From assembly GCA_964387795.1 (NCBI GenBank), contig CAYLYP010000110.1, forward strand, positions 1-8,475: DNA of 8,475 nucleotides, given 5' to 3'. Shown piece after piece: positions 7,618 to 8,475 of this stretch; position 1 is the stretch's first letter; each line of letters opens with the position of its first letter. The notes beneath the pieces are model-generated. The model saw nothing but the letters and a program-made list of their open reading frames with translations. It searched no databases and was not told the DNA's origin. Both the position numbers and the translations under genes were made by a program. The stretch is from CAYLYP01 sp964387795. GTDB taxonomy: Bacteria > Bacteroidota > Bacteroidia > Bacteroidales > UBA7960.

Positions 7618-7651
7618 ATGTCCTGAAAAACTGCTACGTTTTTCAGGACAT
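7618..7651. repeat. Hairpin 2 of a tandem pair
   Basis: A perfect 14-bp stem, ATGTCCTGAAAAAC (7618-7631) with GTTTTTCAGGACAT (7638-7651), encloses a 6-base loop. Like the hairpin 24 bp before it, an A5/T5 tract lies at the apex above a mixed G/C base. No T-run follows on either strand. It could be a REP-like element, a recombination site or part of a small RNA. Confidence 0.65.
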
Positions 7652-7672
7652 GACATGGACAGTAACAATGTA

Positions 7673-7735
7673 TTTACGATTGACGATTTACGAGTGACGA
7701 ATGACGATTTACGAGTGACGATTTACGATTTACGA
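7673..7735. repeat. Tandem array of nine 7-bp repeats
   Basis: Nine units with an exact 7-bp period read TTTACGA, TTGACGA, TTTACGA, GTGACGA, ATGACGA, TTTACGA, GTGACGA, TTTACGA, TTTACGA. The last four bases (ACGA) never change and the first three vary (TTT, TTG, GTG, ATG). Degenerate copies continue to about 7757, just before the N gap, which suggests the array may have been longer and broke the assembly. Confidence 0.85.
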
Positions 7736-7769
7736 TTACAAATACAGATTTACAATTTTATTATTTGTG

Positions 7770-7779
7770 NNNNNNNNNN
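7770..7779. other. Assembly gap (ten Ns)
   Basis: Ten consecutive Ns follow the 7-bp repeats and precede the 11-bp repeats by under 20 bases. A round number of Ns usually marks a scaffold join whose true length is unknown, so distances across this point should not be trusted. Confidence 0.95.
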
Positions 7780-7796
7780 CTGATTTATATCAAGGA

Positions 7797-7908
7797 AAGG
7801 GTTGAGCCGGTGTTAAGCCGGTGTTGAACCGGTGTTGAGCCGGGTTTGAGTCGGGTTGAAAGCGGCTCAAGCCCGGTTCAAATCCGTTTAAAGTCCGCTT
7901 CAAGCCTT
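7797..7908. repeat. 11-bp repeat array that inverts midway (large imperfect hairpin)
   Basis: Six forward units of consensus CGGTGTTGAGC start at 7797, 7808, 7819, 7830, 7841 and 7852. After two bases, four reverse-complement units start at 7865 (GCTCAAGCCCG), 7876 (GTTCAAATCCG), 7887 (TTTAAAGTCCG) and 7898 (CTTCAAGCCTT). The period is exactly 11 throughout. The halves can pair: 7841-7850 with 7866-7875, allowing one G-T pair, extending outward with some mismatches. Five of six frames are closed by stops; the sixth is open for about 36 codons but has no start. It is non-coding. Confidence 0.85.
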
Positions 7909-8123
7909 AGCATGTTTAGTCTTTGTTGTGTCTTATTTATAGAAGAAAAGAAGTAATGATCACATTATGAGAGACATACGATGATAAGGGTGGTTGGTGG
8001 GGTAAATTTCATTACCACGATCATTTCTCCTTTATGTTGTAGTTCAAATAAACAGCGCAATAACAATATATCAGGGTCTATTGGAAGAAGGAGACCGAAT
8101 GCCTGAGGGTTAATAGACCAGTA

Positions 8124-8145
8124 GGGACGCGATTTATCGCGTCTC
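8124..8145. repeat. REP-like palindrome
   Basis: GGGACGCGA (8124-8132) pairs with TCGCGTCTC (8137-8145) around TTTA, with one G-T pair. From memory, the core GACGCGATTTATCGCGTC occurs as a dispersed palindrome in many Bacteroidota and cyanobacterial genomes. No T-run follows on either strand, so it is not an intrinsic terminator. Confidence 0.6.
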
Positions 8146-8427
8146 CGTAAATGCAGATATGCAGCATTCATGTGTTTTTCGGCAATCAATAATTAATAAA
8201 ACCTTGCATCATTTTTTAATAAAAAATTTTGTTAATTTTGAAGCCGGTTTATTTTGAATTTGAATATCGTTCACTATAATTATCAATTTATCCGGGATAT
8301 TATTCAATTTCTGTTGCCATATTGGTATTTTATTTTTAGGCTTAACAGGATAAATATCTGATTGGTAATAGTTGTAATTCAGGTTTAAAACAAAAAGAGT
8401 ATTAATGTTAAAATCATTGTTTGCGTC

Positions 8428-8475
8428 ATGAACAAATTCTTTGTTGTCCTTATTGGATTTGTATTTTTTTCTATT
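8428..8475 (+). CDS. Start of a secreted or membrane protein, cut off by window end
   Basis: From the ATG at 8428 the plus strand is open for 16 codons to the window edge: MNKFFVVLIGFVFFSI. A basic residue followed by a continuous hydrophobic core is typical of a signal peptide or first membrane helix. The frame is also open upstream to a TAA at 8386-8388 but has no earlier ATG, so 8428 is the natural start. No strong ribosome site or promoter is visible. The family cannot be told from this fragment. It is divergent from the type IX genes across the repeat-rich region. Confidence 0.6.
   Translation, partial: MNKFFVVLIGFVFFSI

Larger units (their letters stand above)
7318..8427. other. Repeat-rich intergenic region between divergent genes
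   Basis: About 1.1 kb lies between the porP/sprF-like gene (minus) and the gene that starts at 8428 (plus). I see no supported coding region. It contains several structured elements listed separately (7383-7400, 7567-7593, 7618-7651, 7673-7735, 7797-7908, 8124-8145) and a gap of ten Ns at 7770-7779. Bases 7401-7566 and 8146-8427 are AT-rich with no convincing element. A lone TAATTTTG at 8233-8240 (plus) matches a -7 box but lacks a spaced -33 partner. Confidence 0.6.

Noticed and set aside
7673..7908. CRISPR array
   Set aside because: The units are 7 and 11 bp, directly abutting and without spacers, and no cas gene is present.
7981..8106. Plus-strand reading frame of about 41 codons (MIRVVGGVNF...)
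   Set aside because: It is short, overlaps the doubtful minus frame, and shows no signal, domain or ribosome site.
7965..8189. Minus-strand 74-residue reading frame (MIAEKHMNAAYLHL...)
   Set aside because: It spans the REP-like palindrome, has no recognisable domain or ribosome site, and its RRDKSRPYW segment comes from the repeat. It is probably a chance frame.

Overview
The window looks like a piece of a Bacteroidota chromosome from a gliding or type IX-secreting lineage, probably a draft or metagenome assembly because it carries a run of ten Ns. The lineage call rests on a clear GldJ lipoprotein, a PorP/SprF-family outer-membrane protein, A-rich leaders without strong Shine-Dalgarno sites, and a promoter that fits the Bacteroidota pattern TTTG-N19-TAnnTTTG.

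Bases 1-7317 form a run of six genes, all on the minus strand. In transcription order they are a PorP/SprF-family protein (7317-6349), gldJ (6316-4847), murF (4779-3481), anmK (3460-2348), a secreted TPR protein (2241-1330) and the N-terminal part of a four-TM, two-PAS sensor kinase (1151 to beyond base 1). porP-gldJ are 32 bp apart and murF-anmK 20 bp apart, so each pair is probably co-transcribed. A strong intrinsic terminator separates gldJ from murF. The TPR gene has its own near-perfect promoter.

Functionally, the right half encodes envelope parts of type IX secretion and gliding. The middle encodes peptidoglycan metabolism: MurF finishes the UDP-MurNAc-pentapeptide precursor and AnmK returns anhydroMurNAc from turnover to the cytoplasmic pool. 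The left part encodes a periplasmic or outer-envelope TPR protein of unknown role and a membrane sensor kinase.

Bases 7318-8427 have no convincing gene but are rich in structure. They hold an 18-bp palindrome, two long tandem hairpins, nine exact-period 7-bp repeats, an assembly gap, an 11-bp repeat array that reverses orientation midway, and a REP-like palindrome. At the far right a plus-strand gene begins (8428) and runs off the window with a signal-peptide-like start. No complete new system is demonstrated. The most unusual item is the inverted 11-bp repeat array.
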